Of a stretch of 33,029 nucleotides of DNA, positions 15,670-24,292 are shown one piece after another (the stretch's first letter is position 1; each line of letters opens with the position of its first letter). The stretch is from Klenkia sp. PcliD-1-E (GTDB taxonomy: Bacteria; Actinomycetota; Actinomycetes; Mycobacteriales; Geodermatophilaceae). Location: contig NZ_JAMXRZ010000040.1 of assembly GCF_024124375.1 (NCBI RefSeq), forward strand, positions 1 to 33,029, in the 5' to 3' direction. The position numbers were made by a program, and so were the translations under genes. The notes beneath the pieces were generated by a model that was given only the letters and a program-made list of their open reading frames with translations, did no database searches and had not been told where the DNA came from.

Positions 15670-17747
15670 CCGCCACCACCGAACGGGCCGTCGGCAGCGA
15701 CGTCCGCCGCATCGACGGGCCGGCCAAGGTCCGCGGCCGCGCCCCCTACGCCTACGAGCACGAGCTGGACGCGCAGGCCGTCTTCGTCGCGCTGGTGCAG
15801 TCCACCGCGGCCAGGGGCCGGGTCACCGGCATCGACACCTCCGCGGCGGAGGCCGTCCCCGGGGTGCTCGCCGTCCTCACGCACGAGAACGCGCCACGCC
15901 TGGGCGACGTCGCCGACGAGATCGTCGTCCTGCAGTCCGACCGGGTGCGCTACGTCGGCGAGCCGGTCGCCGCCGTCGTCGCGGAGACCTCCGAGGTGGC
16001 CCGGGACGCCGCGGCGCGGGTGGTGGTCCGCTACGACGCCCAGCCGCCGGACGTCGAGCTGCGCACCGACCGCGACGACCTCTACGCCCCCGAGCAGCTG
16101 ATGGCCGGCTTCGACACCGACTCGGTGATCGGCGACGTGGACGCGGCGCTGGCCGCCGCGCCGGTGAGCATCGACGTCACCTACGAGACCCCGAACCAGC
16201 ACAACAACCCCATCGAGATGCACGCGACCGTCGCCCGCTGGGACGGCGACGGGGACGCCGCGGTGCTGCGCATGTGGGACGCCAACCAGGGTCCGCACAA
16301 CCTCGTCCCGGTGATCACCGAGGCGTTCGGCATCACCGAGGACCGGCTGCACATCACCTCGCCCTACGTGGGCGGTGCGTTCGGCTCCAAGGCCTACACG
16401 CACGTGCACCAGCTCATCGCCGGGATGGCCGCGAAGGTCACCGGCCGCACGGTGAAGCTGGAGCTGACCCGGCAGCAGATGTTCACCCTGGTCGGGCACC
16501 GCACGCCGACCATCCAGCGGCTGCGGCTCGGCGCGCAGCCCGACGGCACGCTGACCGCGATCAGCCACGAGGTCGTCGAGCACACCTCGCAGAACGCGGA
16601 GTTCGCCGAGCAGACCGCGACGGCTACCCGGCTGATGTACGCAGCACCCGCCCGCCGCACCACGCACCGGCTGGCCCGCCTCGACGTGCCGGCGCCGACG
16701 ATCATGCGCGCGCCGGGGGAGACCCCGGGCATGTACGCGCTCGAGTCGGCCATGGACGAGCTCGCGGCCGAGCTGGGCATCGACCCGGTCGAGCTGAGGC
16801 TGCGCAACGAGCCCGACCGGGACCCCGAGCGCGACGTGCCGTGGAGCACCCGGAACCTGGTGGCCTGCCTGCGCCAGGGCGCCGAGCGCTTCGGCTGGGC
16901 CGGGCGGGACCCGCGGCCCGGGGTCCGCACCGACGGCCGCTGGCTGGTCGGCACCGGCGTCGCCGCGGCCACCTACCCGACCCGGCGGCGTCCCTCGGCG
17001 GCCCGGATCGAGGCCGTGCCCGGCAAGCCGTACGTGGTCAGCATCGACGCCTCCGACATCGGCACCGGGGCCTGGACCGCGCTCACCCAGATCGCCGCCG
17101 ACGCGCTGCGGGTGCCGATGGACCAGGTCGACCTGCGGATCGGCGACAGCCGGCTGCCGAAGGCCTCCGGTGCCGGCGGGTCGACGGGCATCACCTCGTG
17201 GGGTCCGGCGATCATCGCCGCCGCCGAGCAGCTGGCCGACCGGGAGGTCCCGGCCGGCGGGGTGACGGTGACCGGCGAGTCGGGCCCGGGGGAGGAGGCC
17301 GAGCGGTACTCCAGCCACGCGTTCGGCGCGCACTTCGCCGAGGTCCGCGTCGACCAGGACTCCGGCGAGGTCCGGGTGCCGCGGATGACCGGCGTGTTCG
17401 CGGTCGGCCGGGTCGTCAACGCCACCACCGGGCGCTCCCAGTTCCTCGGCGGGATGACGATGGGCCTGTCGATGGCGCTGCACGAGGAGTCGGTGCTGGA
17501 CCTGGCCCGCGGGCACTACGCCAACCACGACCTGGCCGAGTACCACATCGCGGCGAACGCCGACGTGGGCGAGATGGACATCAGCTGGGTCGACGAGACC
17601 GACGACCGGCACAACCCGCTGGGCGCCAAGGGCATCGGCGAGATCGGCATCGTCGGTGCGGCCGCGGCCATCGGCAACGCCTACTGGCACGCCACCGGCC
17701 GGCGGGTGCGCGACCTGCCGATCACGCCCGACAAGTGGTTCCGCTGA
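15666..17747 (+). CDS. Molybdenum hydroxylase large (Moco) subunit, aldehyde oxidoreductase type (PaoC/YagR-like)
   Basis: 693 residues from ATG 15666, again overlapping the previous stop by ATGA. Moco-binding motifs: YVGGAFGSK, the RAPGETPG loop, SGAGGSTG, and the catalytic Glu659 in GAKGIGEIG near the C-terminus. The length is close to PaoC (about 730) rather than eukaryote-like xanthine oxidases. The predicted reaction is RCHO + H2O to RCOOH with electrons leaving through the Fe-S/FAD subunits. No XdhC/PaoD-type maturation factor is encoded in the window. Its 3' end overlaps the convergent MarR gene by 26 nt. Proximity to the acyl-CoA operon suggests that the acid product may feed an acyl-CoA ligase; that is inference. 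Confidence 0.9.
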   Translation: MTATTERAVGSDVRRIDGPAKVRGRAPYAYEHELDAQAVFVALVQSTAARGRVTGIDTSAAEAVPGVLAVLTHENAPRLGDVADEIVVLQSDRVRYVGEPVAAVVAETSEVARDAAARVVVRYDAQPPDVELRTDRDDLYAPEQLMAGFDTDSVIGDVDAALAAAPVSIDVTYETPNQHNNPIEMHATVARWDGDGDAAVLRMWDANQGPHNLVPVITEAFGITEDRLHITSPYVGGAFGSKAYTHVHQLIAGMAAKVTGRTVKLELTRQQMFTLVGHRTPTIQRLRLGAQPDGTLTAISHEVVEHTSQNAEFAEQTATATRLMYAAPARRTTHRLARLDVPAPTIMRAPGETPGMYALESAMDELAAELGIDPVELRLRNEPDRDPERDVPWSTRNLVACLRQGAERFGWAGRDPRPGVRTDGRWLVGTGVAAATYPTRRRPSAARIEAVPGKPYVVSIDASDIGTGAWTALTQIAADALRVPMDQVDLRIGDSRLPKASGAGGSTGITSWGPAIIAAAEQLADREVPAGGVTVTGESGPGEEAERYSSHAFGAHFAEVRVDQDSGEVRVPRMTGVFAVGRVVNATTGRSQFLGGMTMGLSMALHEESVLDLARGHYANHDLAEYHIAANADVGEMDISWVDETDDRHNPLGAKGIGEIGIVGAAAAIGNAYWHATGRRVRDLPITPDKWFR

Positions 17748-18234
17748 GGGTCTGGCGCGGTGGGGAGAGGTGCGCCTGCAGGGTCTGGCCGATGTCGCGC
17801 AGGGCGCGCACCTGCTCGGGGGTGAGCTGGTCGAACAGGTGCGTGCGCACGCTCTCCACGTGCACGGGGGCGGCCTGCTCGAGGGCGGCGAACCCCTCGT
17901 CGGTGAGGACGGCGAGCTGGCCGCGGCCGTCGTCCTCGCAGACCTGCCGGCGCACCCAGCCGCGCTCCTCCAGCCGGGAGACCGCGTGGGAGAGCCGGCT
18001 GCGGGAGGACAGGCAACGGTCGGCCAGGTCGCTCATCCGCAGCGCGCGGCCGGGGGTCTCCGAGAGCTGCACCAGGATCTCGTAGTAGGCATGGGAGATG
18101 CCGGTGGCCCGGGTGAGCTCGCGGTCGAGGCGGTCCTGCAGCAGCAGCGTGCTGTAGAGCCAGGCGCGCCAGGCCTGCTGCTCCTCGGCGGTGAGCCAGC
18201 GCGGCTGTGACGGAGACGACACCTCGTCGGACAT
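17722..18234 (-). CDS. MarR-family transcriptional regulator
   Basis: 170 residues from ATG 18232-18234; a GTG six bases upstream (18238-18240) is an alternative, and neither has a convincing Shine-Dalgarno. MarR winged-helix features: ISHAYYEILVQLSETPGRALRMSDLADRCLSSRSRLSHAVSRLEERGWVRR, then a wing (CEDDGRGQLAVLTDEG) and a C-terminal dimerisation helix. There is one Cys in the HTH (RCLSSRS) and one at the wing base (VCEDD), so thiol-based redox sensing as in RosR/OhrR is possible but unproven. It is divergent from the YceI gene; in Corynebacterium glutamicum the peroxide-sensing MarR protein RosR likewise controls a neighbouring YceI-type gene. Its tail overlaps the Mo subunit gene by 26 nt. 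Confidence 0.88.
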   Translation of the reverse strand: MSDEVSSPSQPRWLTAEEQQAWRAWLYSTLLLQDRLDRELTRATGISHAYYEILVQLSETPGRALRMSDLADRCLSSRSRLSHAVSRLEERGWVRRQVCEDDGRGQLAVLTDEGFAALEQAAPVHVESVRTHLFDQLTPEQVRALRDIGQTLQAHLSPPRQTLSGTTCRA

Positions 18235-18259
18235 GCCCACCAGGGTACTGGCGGAATGC

Positions 18260-18308
18260 TCAAGCCTTCAACTACGCTACGGTCCGGCGAAGCAGTCAAA
18301 CGCTCAAC
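18260..18308. promoter_or_regulatory. Two TCAA-N4-TCAAC repeats between marR and yceI
   Basis: TCAAGCCTTCAAC (18260-18272) and TCAAACGCTCAAC (18296-18308) are direct repeats 36 nt apart, about 3.4 helical turns. They occupy the divergent regulatory region; the second overlaps a minus-strand TTGACT (18294-18299). They are candidate binding sites for the adjacent MarR protein. The half-site GTTGA (minus strand) is shared with the RosR consensus, but the arrangement is direct rather than inverted. Confidence 0.45.
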
Positions 18309-18323
18309 GACTTGGAGGTCACC

Positions 18324-18878
18324 ATGACCAGCACGCAGATCCCCGGCTACCTCGCCGGCACCTGGGACATCGACGCAGCCCACTCGACGGTCGGCTTCTC
18401 CGTCCGCCACATGATGGTCAGCAAGGTGCGCGGGTACTTCACGAAGTTCGAGGGCGTCCTCGTGACCGCCGCGGACCCGGCCGACTCCACCGTCGAGGCC
18501 ACCATCGACATGGACTCGATCGACACCCGCCAGGAGCAGCGCGACGCCCACATCAAGAGCGCCGACTTCTTCGACACCGGCAACCACACGGTCATGACCT
18601 TCCGCTCCACCGCCATCAAGGCCAAGGGCGACGACTGGACCGTCGAGGGCGACCTCACCATCAAGGGCATCACCAAGCCCACCACCCTGGACCTGGAGCT
18701 CAACGGCTTCGGCCCGGACGCCTACGGCGGCACCCGTGCCGGCTTCTCGGCCAAGACCGAGATCTCCCGCAAGGAGTACGGCGTGGACATCGACATGCCG
18801 ATGGACGGCGGCGGCGTCGTCGTCGGCGACAAGATCTCCGTCGAGCTCGAGATCGAGGCCGTGCTCCGCACCGCCTGA
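18324..18878 (+). CDS. YceI family lipid-binding protein
   Basis: 184 residues from ATG 18324 with a strong TTGGAGG five bases upstream. The whole protein is a YceI lipocalin-like beta barrel: GTWDIDAAHSTVGFSVRHMMVSKVRGYF at the start, DSIDTRQEQRDAHIKSADFFD in the middle, and LTIKGITKPTTLDLE then FSAKTEISRKEYGV later. It lacks a signal peptide, so it is cytoplasmic. YceI proteins bind polyisoprenoids or quinone-like lipids; in several bacteria they are induced by stress, often under a MarR-type regulator, which fits the neighbour here. It is followed by a 13-bp perfect stem (18890-18927). Confidence 0.93.
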   Translation: MTSTQIPGYLAGTWDIDAAHSTVGFSVRHMMVSKVRGYFTKFEGVLVTAADPADSTVEATIDMDSIDTRQEQRDAHIKSADFFDTGNHTVMTFRSTAIKAKGDDWTVEGDLTIKGITKPTTLDLELNGFGPDAYGGTRAGFSAKTEISRKEYGVDIDMPMDGGGVVVGDKISVELEIEAVLRTA

Positions 18879-18889
18879 GCGACGTCCGC

Positions 18890-18927
18890 CGAGAGCCCCG
18901 GTGCCCGGACGGGTACCGGGGCTCTCG
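18890..18927 (+). terminator. Terminator-like hairpin after yceI
   Basis: CGAGAGCCCCGGT (18890-18902) pairs perfectly with ACCGGGGCTCTCG (18915-18927). The 12-nt loop can itself pair (CCCG with CGGG), so the stem is almost continuous. It starts 12 nt after the yceI stop and ends 13 nt before the next gene. There is no T-tract, as usual for high-GC actinobacterial hairpin terminators. Confidence 0.7.
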
Positions 18928-18940
18928 CGCGTCGGGCACG

Positions 18941-19726
18941 ATGCGCGGGGTGACCGTCGACCTCGCCACCACCACCGAGGGCTCCGGCCCGCCGCTGGTC
19001 CTGCTGCACGGCATCACCGAGGACGCCTCCTTCTGGGCGCCGGTGGTCCCGCTGCTCACCCCGTGGGCCACCGTCACCACCGTCGACCTGCGCGGCCACG
19101 GCGCCTCGCCCGACGGCCCCGGCGGCCCCGGGGGCTACGACCTCGAGGACATGGCCGACGACGTCGCCGCCACCTTCGGCGACGAGCCGCCGCTGGTCGT
19201 CGGGCACTCCCTCGGCGGCCTGCTCGCCGTGGTCGTCGCCGCCCGGCACGCCACCCGCGGCGTCGTCGACGTCGACCAGCCCCTGGCGCTCGGCGGGCTG
19301 CAGGCCGGCGTGCAGCAGGCCGCCCCGCTGCTGCGCGGCTCGACGGCCGAGTTCGAGGGCTTCATGACGGCGATGTTCTCCTCGATGCAGGGCAGCACGC
19401 CGGCTCCCGAGGCCGCCCTGCTCGCCGCGCGCCGCCGTCCCCGGCAGGACGTCGTCACCGGCATCTGGACGCCGTTGCTGGACTGGTCGCCCGCTGACCT
19501 GGACGCCTTCGTCGAGCGGACGGCGGCCGCCGTCACCGTCCCGGTGCTGTCCCTGCACGGCCTGGACCCGGGACCGGACCACGCCGCCTGGCTGACCGCC
19601 CGCATCCCGACCGCCACCGTCGAGCACTGGACCGACGACGCCGGCGACGACCTCGGCCACCACCCGCACCTGCGCCGGCCCGAGAGGTTCGCAGCCCGCG
19701 TGCGGGAGTTCGCCAGCGGACTCTGA
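18941..19726 (+). CDS. Alpha/beta hydrolase
   Basis: 261 residues from ATG 18941; GTG 18950 is an alternative three codons later. Alpha/beta-hydrolase marks: oxyanion LLHGITEDASFW at about 20-31, VDLRGHGASP, the nucleophile elbow GHSLGG, and a C-terminal HHPHLRRPERF region that could hold the catalytic His. The strand-7 acid is probably the Asp in LSLHGLDPGPD. It could be an esterase, lactonase or C-C hydrolase; the substrate cannot be inferred. It follows the yceI hairpin terminator closely, so its promoter would have to lie within or just before that hairpin, or it depends on read-through. Confidence 0.82.
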   Translation: MRGVTVDLATTTEGSGPPLVLLHGITEDASFWAPVVPLLTPWATVTTVDLRGHGASPDGPGGPGGYDLEDMADDVAATFGDEPPLVVGHSLGGLLAVVVAARHATRGVVDVDQPLALGGLQAGVQQAAPLLRGSTAEFEGFMTAMFSSMQGSTPAPEAALLAARRRPRQDVVTGIWTPLLDWSPADLDAFVERTAAAVTVPVLSLHGLDPGPDHAAWLTARIPTATVEHWTDDAGDDLGHHPHLRRPERFAARVREFASGL

Positions 19727-19737
19727 GCCGGTTCCCA

Positions 19738-19763
19738 GGAACTCCCGGGGGTCCGGCGACGAC
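19738..19763 (+). promoter_or_regulatory. Possible ECF-type promoter before the mauE-like operon
   Basis: GGAAC (19738-19742), 17 nt, CGAC (19760-19763). The same GGAAC-N17-CGAC spacing is seen upstream of the anti-sigma gene (31805-31830). The motifs are short and could be chance in GC-rich DNA; confidence is low. Confidence 0.3.
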
Positions 19764-19764
19764 A

Positions 19765-20247
19765 GTGGAGGTCGTGCGGTCCGACGACGTGCGCCCCTGG
19801 CTGGCGACGGCCGCCCGGCTGCTGCTGGGCGGCGTCCTCGTCGTCGCCGGGGTGCTCAAGCTCCCCGACCCGGCCGCCGCGGTGCGCGCCGTCCGCGCCT
19901 ACCAGCTGCTGCCCGAGCCGCTCGTCGCGCCGGTCGCCTTCGGGCTGCCCGCCGTCGAGGTGGTCGTCGGGCTGGCGCTGCTGGCCGGGGTGGCCGTCCG
20001 CGCGGCCGCGGTCGCCTCCGCGGTGCTGATGGTGGTCTTCCTCGTCGGCATCGTCTCCGCCTGGGCCCGCGGCCTGCAGATCGACTGCGGCTGCTTCGGC
20101 GGGGGCGGTCAGGTGGCCGCGGGGGAGACCCGGTACCTGTCGGAGACCCTGCGCGACACCGGCCTGCTGCTGGTGGCCCTCGCGCTGGCCCGGTGGCCGC
20201 ACTCCCGTCTCGCCCTCTCGTCCCGACTGGAGCCCGCCCGACCATGA
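19765..20247 (+). CDS. MauE/DoxX-like membrane protein
   Basis: 160 residues from GTG 19765; GTG 19774 is also possible and would suit a leaderless message from the promoter-like sequence just upstream. Four hydrophobic segments (about 15-32, 55-76, 80-99, 135-152) and the sequence GVLKLPDPAAAVRAVRAYQLLP are typical of the MauE/DoxX superfamily. The Cys pair in IDCGCFGGGG (Cys108, Cys110) is characteristic of MauE-type proteins linked to thiol oxidoreductases. MauE is needed for maturation of the disulfide-rich methylamine dehydrogenase small subunit; here the overlapping DsbA-like gene suggests a redox pair in which the membrane protein recycles the soluble thioredoxin domain. That role is inferred. 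Confidence 0.85.
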   Translation: MEVVRSDDVRPWLATAARLLLGGVLVVAGVLKLPDPAAAVRAVRAYQLLPEPLVAPVAFGLPAVEVVVGLALLAGVAVRAAAVASAVLMVVFLVGIVSAWARGLQIDCGCFGGGGQVAAGETRYLSETLRDTGLLLVALALARWPHSRLALSSRLEPARP

Positions 20248-21005
20248 GCACGTCGACCAAGAAGGAAGCCGCCCGGCAGCGGATCGCCGCCAAGCGCGCC
20301 GCCGAGGCCGCCGCCCGCGCCGCCGAGCAGCGCCGCCGCCGCACCGTCGTCGGGGGCGTGGTCGCCGCCGTCGTCGTGGTCGTGGCCGTGGTGGTCGCGA
20401 TCGTCGTCCAGACGTCCCGGACGTCGACCGCGGCGGACGCGGCCAGCCCGGGCAACCTGTCGGCCGGGGGCAACGGCTACACGTTCTCCGTGGGCACCGG
20501 GCCGGTCACCGTGGACGTCTACGAGGACTTCCAGTGCCCCAACTGCAAGGCCTTCGAGGACGCCGCGGGCTCGACGCTCGAGCAGCTCGAGCAGGCCGGC
20601 ACCGTCACGATCGTCTACCACGGCATGGCGTTCCTGGACTCCTCGCGCAACGACGACTACTCCACCCGGGCGCTCAACGCCGCCGCCGTGGTCGCCACCG
20701 ACGCGGGCACGGCGGCCTACCAGCAGTTCCACGACCTGCTCTACGCCAACCAGCCCGACGAGCAGACCGGCAGCGGGCTCACCGACGACCAGCTGATCGC
20801 CTACGCCCAGCAGGCCGGCGCCACCGGCGAGGACGTCGCCACCGACATCCGCGACCTGGTCTACGGCGACTGGGTGAAGAACGCCACCGACCAGGCCTCG
20901 AAGGACGGCGTCACCGGCACGCCCACCGTGTTCGTCGACGGCACGCGGCTGTCGGACCTGTCCGCCGACGGCCTGCGGACCGCGGTCGAGGACGCCGCCG
21001 CATGA
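20244..21005 (+). CDS. Membrane-anchored DsbA-family thiol oxidoreductase
   Basis: 253 residues from ATG 20244, which overlaps the mauE-like stop (ATGA). A basic cytoplasmic segment (1-34, Lys/Arg/Ala-rich and likely helical) precedes a strongly hydrophobic Val-rich TM segment at about 35-56. The DsbA/thioredoxin_4 domain follows, with active site CPNC (98-101) in DVYEDFQCPNCKAFE and the cis-Pro loop GTPTVFVDG near the end. It is predicted to face outside and to oxidise or isomerise disulfides in exported proteins. CPNC differs from the CPHC of E. coli DsbA but is common in actinobacterial DsbA-like proteins. It is coupled to the MauE-like gene before it and the small membrane protein after it. 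Confidence 0.92.
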   Translation: MSTSTKKEAARQRIAAKRAAEAAARAAEQRRRRTVVGGVVAAVVVVVAVVVAIVVQTSRTSTAADAASPGNLSAGGNGYTFSVGTGPVTVDVYEDFQCPNCKAFEDAAGSTLEQLEQAGTVTIVYHGMAFLDSSRNDDYSTRALNAAAVVATDAGTAAYQQFHDLLYANQPDEQTGSGLTDDQLIAYAQQAGATGEDVATDIRDLVYGDWVKNATDQASKDGVTGTPTVFVDGTRLSDLSADGLRTAVEDAAA

Positions 21006-21346
21006 GCGGGGACACTGGGGCCATGTCGAGCAGCACCCTCACCCGTACGTCCCTGCCCAGTGCGCTGCCGGTGGCGGTGGGGCTCGCCGCCGGTTTCGCG
21101 ATCGCGCAGGGCACCGGCGTCCGGGCCCTCGGTGGTGCGGTGTTCGTCGCCGGCGGGGTTGCCGCCGGCTGGCTGTGGCGCCGCCGCCGGGGCTGGGCCG
21201 TCACCGCCGGCCTGTCCGCGGTCTACCTGGTGGCGTTCGTGCTCGCGCACGTGCTGGCCATCGGCGTGGGCTGGCCGGCGTGGCTGGCCGTGGGCACGGT
21301 GACCGCGGTGGCCGCCGGCATCGCCTACGGCGTCGCCGACCGCTGA
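21002..21346 (+). CDS. Small hypothetical membrane protein
   Basis: 114 residues from ATG 21002, overlapping the dsbA-like stop by ATGA; an in-frame ATG at 21023 would give 107. It has three or four hydrophobic segments (about 22-38, 42-56, 65-83, 86-109) interrupted by WRRRRGW, which should be cytoplasmic. I do not recognise the family. Its coupling to the MauE/DsbA pair suggests a helper in the same redox or envelope process, perhaps scaffolding, but nothing in the sequence (no Cys, no His motif) indicates chemistry. It is followed by a very long palindrome at 21367-21446. Confidence 0.7.
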   Translation: MSGDTGAMSSSTLTRTSLPSALPVAVGLAAGFAIAQGTGVRALGGAVFVAGGVAAGWLWRRRRGWAVTAGLSAVYLVAFVLAHVLAIGVGWPAWLAVGTVTAVAAGIAYGVADR

Positions 21347-21366
21347 CCCGCCCCCGCCGCGGCATC

Positions 21367-21446
21367 GATCAGGTGGGACGACGAACGTGCATCCTCCGCC
21401 ACCGACGTCGGTGGCCGAGGATGCACGGTGCTCGTCGGAGCTGATC
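21367..21446. repeat. 80-bp palindrome without spacer
   Basis: The two 40-nt halves match as inverted repeats at 33 of 40 positions with no spacer. The centre GCCACCGAC/GTCGGTGGC is perfect, and the block from TGCATCCTC to GAGGATGCA has only one mismatched pair over 38 bp. It lies in the 263-nt gap before typA and starts 20 nt after the small membrane protein stop. It may be a REP-like repeat, a terminator or a protein-binding site; no coding potential is seen. Confidence 0.8.
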
Positions 21447-21528
21447 CACGCCCGGGCGTCTGCCGCCGGGGAACCCGCGCGGGGTGGGGGGTGACCGCGC
21501 ACACGCCGGGGGAGGTCGCCGCAGCGCC

Positions 21529-21560
21529 TACCATGGGAAGGTCGCCGGTCGGCGACCTTC
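21529..21560 (+). promoter_or_regulatory. typA promoter/5'-UTR with perfect 10-bp stem
   Basis: A -10-like TACCAT (21529-21534) is followed by GAAGGTCGCC (21537-21546), GGTC, and GGCGACCTTC (21551-21560), a perfect 10-bp inverted repeat. It straddles the expected transcription start, about 50-70 nt before the typA ATG. It could be an operator or an mRNA 5'-end hairpin. No clear -35 is visible. Confidence 0.4.
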
Positions 21561-21609
21561 GCGGCGTGAGGCGCTGCGACATCCCCGAGCTCCTGAGGTG
21601 CTGTTCCGC

Positions 21610-23505
<1,896 letters not shown>

Positions 23506-23525
23506 CCCGCCGCCTCCACGGCGGG
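23506..23525 (+). terminator. Short hairpin directly after typA stop
   Basis: CCCGCCG (23506-23512), a 6-nt loop, CGGCGGG (23519-23525). The 7-bp GC stem begins at the base after the TGA. It is probably part of a tandem terminator with the longer hairpin at 23532-23591; no T-tract follows. Confidence 0.55.
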
Positions 23526-23531
23526 GCCGGC

Positions 23532-23591
23532 CGTCGATCGACGCTGAGCGATCATTCCCGCCCCGGAGTGATCAGCCGGCGTCGATCGACG
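23532..23591. repeat. 60-nt hairpin (terminator or REP-like)
   Basis: CGTCGATCGACGC (23532-23544) pairs perfectly with 23579-23591, and GATCATTCC (23550-23558) pairs with GGAGTGATC (23565-23573) with one wobble. Between them is a small internal loop, and a 6-nt loop CGCCCC caps the stem. Its size resembles the hairpins at 6902 and 7893, but the sequence differs. It lies in the 245-nt gap between typA and the DUF5994 gene; the rest of that gap shows no gene, only a possible -10-like TAGCGT near 23706. Confidence 0.75.
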
Positions 23592-23750
23592 ACGAGCTGC
23601 GGGGTGGCGCGCAGTGGTGCGGTTGCTGTGCGTGATGGCTGGCCGTGGGGCGCGCGGGGCTGGTGGGGCGCCGCGTGTCCCGGTCGGACCCACAGCCGGC
23701 GGCCCTAGCGTTCGTCCGTCGGGGGTCCGACGCGGGGTTTCGAGCGAGGG

Positions 23751-24257
23751 GTGGTGCCGGTGGCCGACCGGGCGGCGTGGATCGGTGAGCAGGAGCTCCC
23801 GGGGTTCCGCGGGGGCATCGACGCGCGGGTCAGCCTGCGCACGGACGCCGGGCCCGGCCTGCACGGGGCGTGGTGGCCGCGCTCGACCGACCTGGCTGTC
23901 GAGCTGCCGGAGCTGGTGGCCGCGCTCGCCCGCCGCGGCGTGCACGTCACCCGCTTCACCTACCCCTTCGCCACCTGGCACGCCGTCCCGCGCAAGCTCG
24001 CCGTCGGCGACCGGCTGGTCCGGGTGGGCGGGTTCGCCACCGGCGACCCGCAGCTGGTGCGGCTGACCTGCGCCCCCGACGACCTGCACCTGGAGCTGCT
24101 CGTCGTCCCGCCCGGCACCGAGGCGCTGTTCAGCGCCCGCGCGATGCGGATGGCGTCGGTGCCCGGCGTGGCCCTCAGCGCCCGCACGGTGCTCGCCGCC
24201 GCGGGCAGCCACCCGGCGCTGCGCACCGGCGAGATCCCGGTGCAGACCGCCGGCTGA
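23751..24257 (+). CDS. DUF5994 family protein
   Basis: 168 residues from GTG 23751; GTG 23760 is a possible start three codons later. The hallmark of DUF5994 is visible: a GxxxGAWWPRSTDLAVELPELVAAL block at about 43-66, then HVTRFTYPFATWHAVPRKL, RLVRVGGFATGDPQLVRL and LHLELLVVPPGTE. The family is confined largely to Actinobacteria and has no established function; members are soluble and have no catalytic motif I can point to. It is upstream of a DUF1684 gene by 35 nt, which may mean cotranscription, but no functional link is known. A purine-rich GAGGGG precedes the start. Confidence 0.8.
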   Translation: MVPVADRAAWIGEQELPGFRGGIDARVSLRTDAGPGLHGAWWPRSTDLAVELPELVAALARRGVHVTRFTYPFATWHAVPRKLAVGDRLVRVGGFATGDPQLVRLTCAPDDLHLELLVVPPGTEALFSARAMRMASVPGVALSARTVLAAAGSHPALRTGEIPVQTAG

Positions 24258-24292
24258 GGACTACCCGGGCGGCCGGCGTCGTTGACCGCGGC

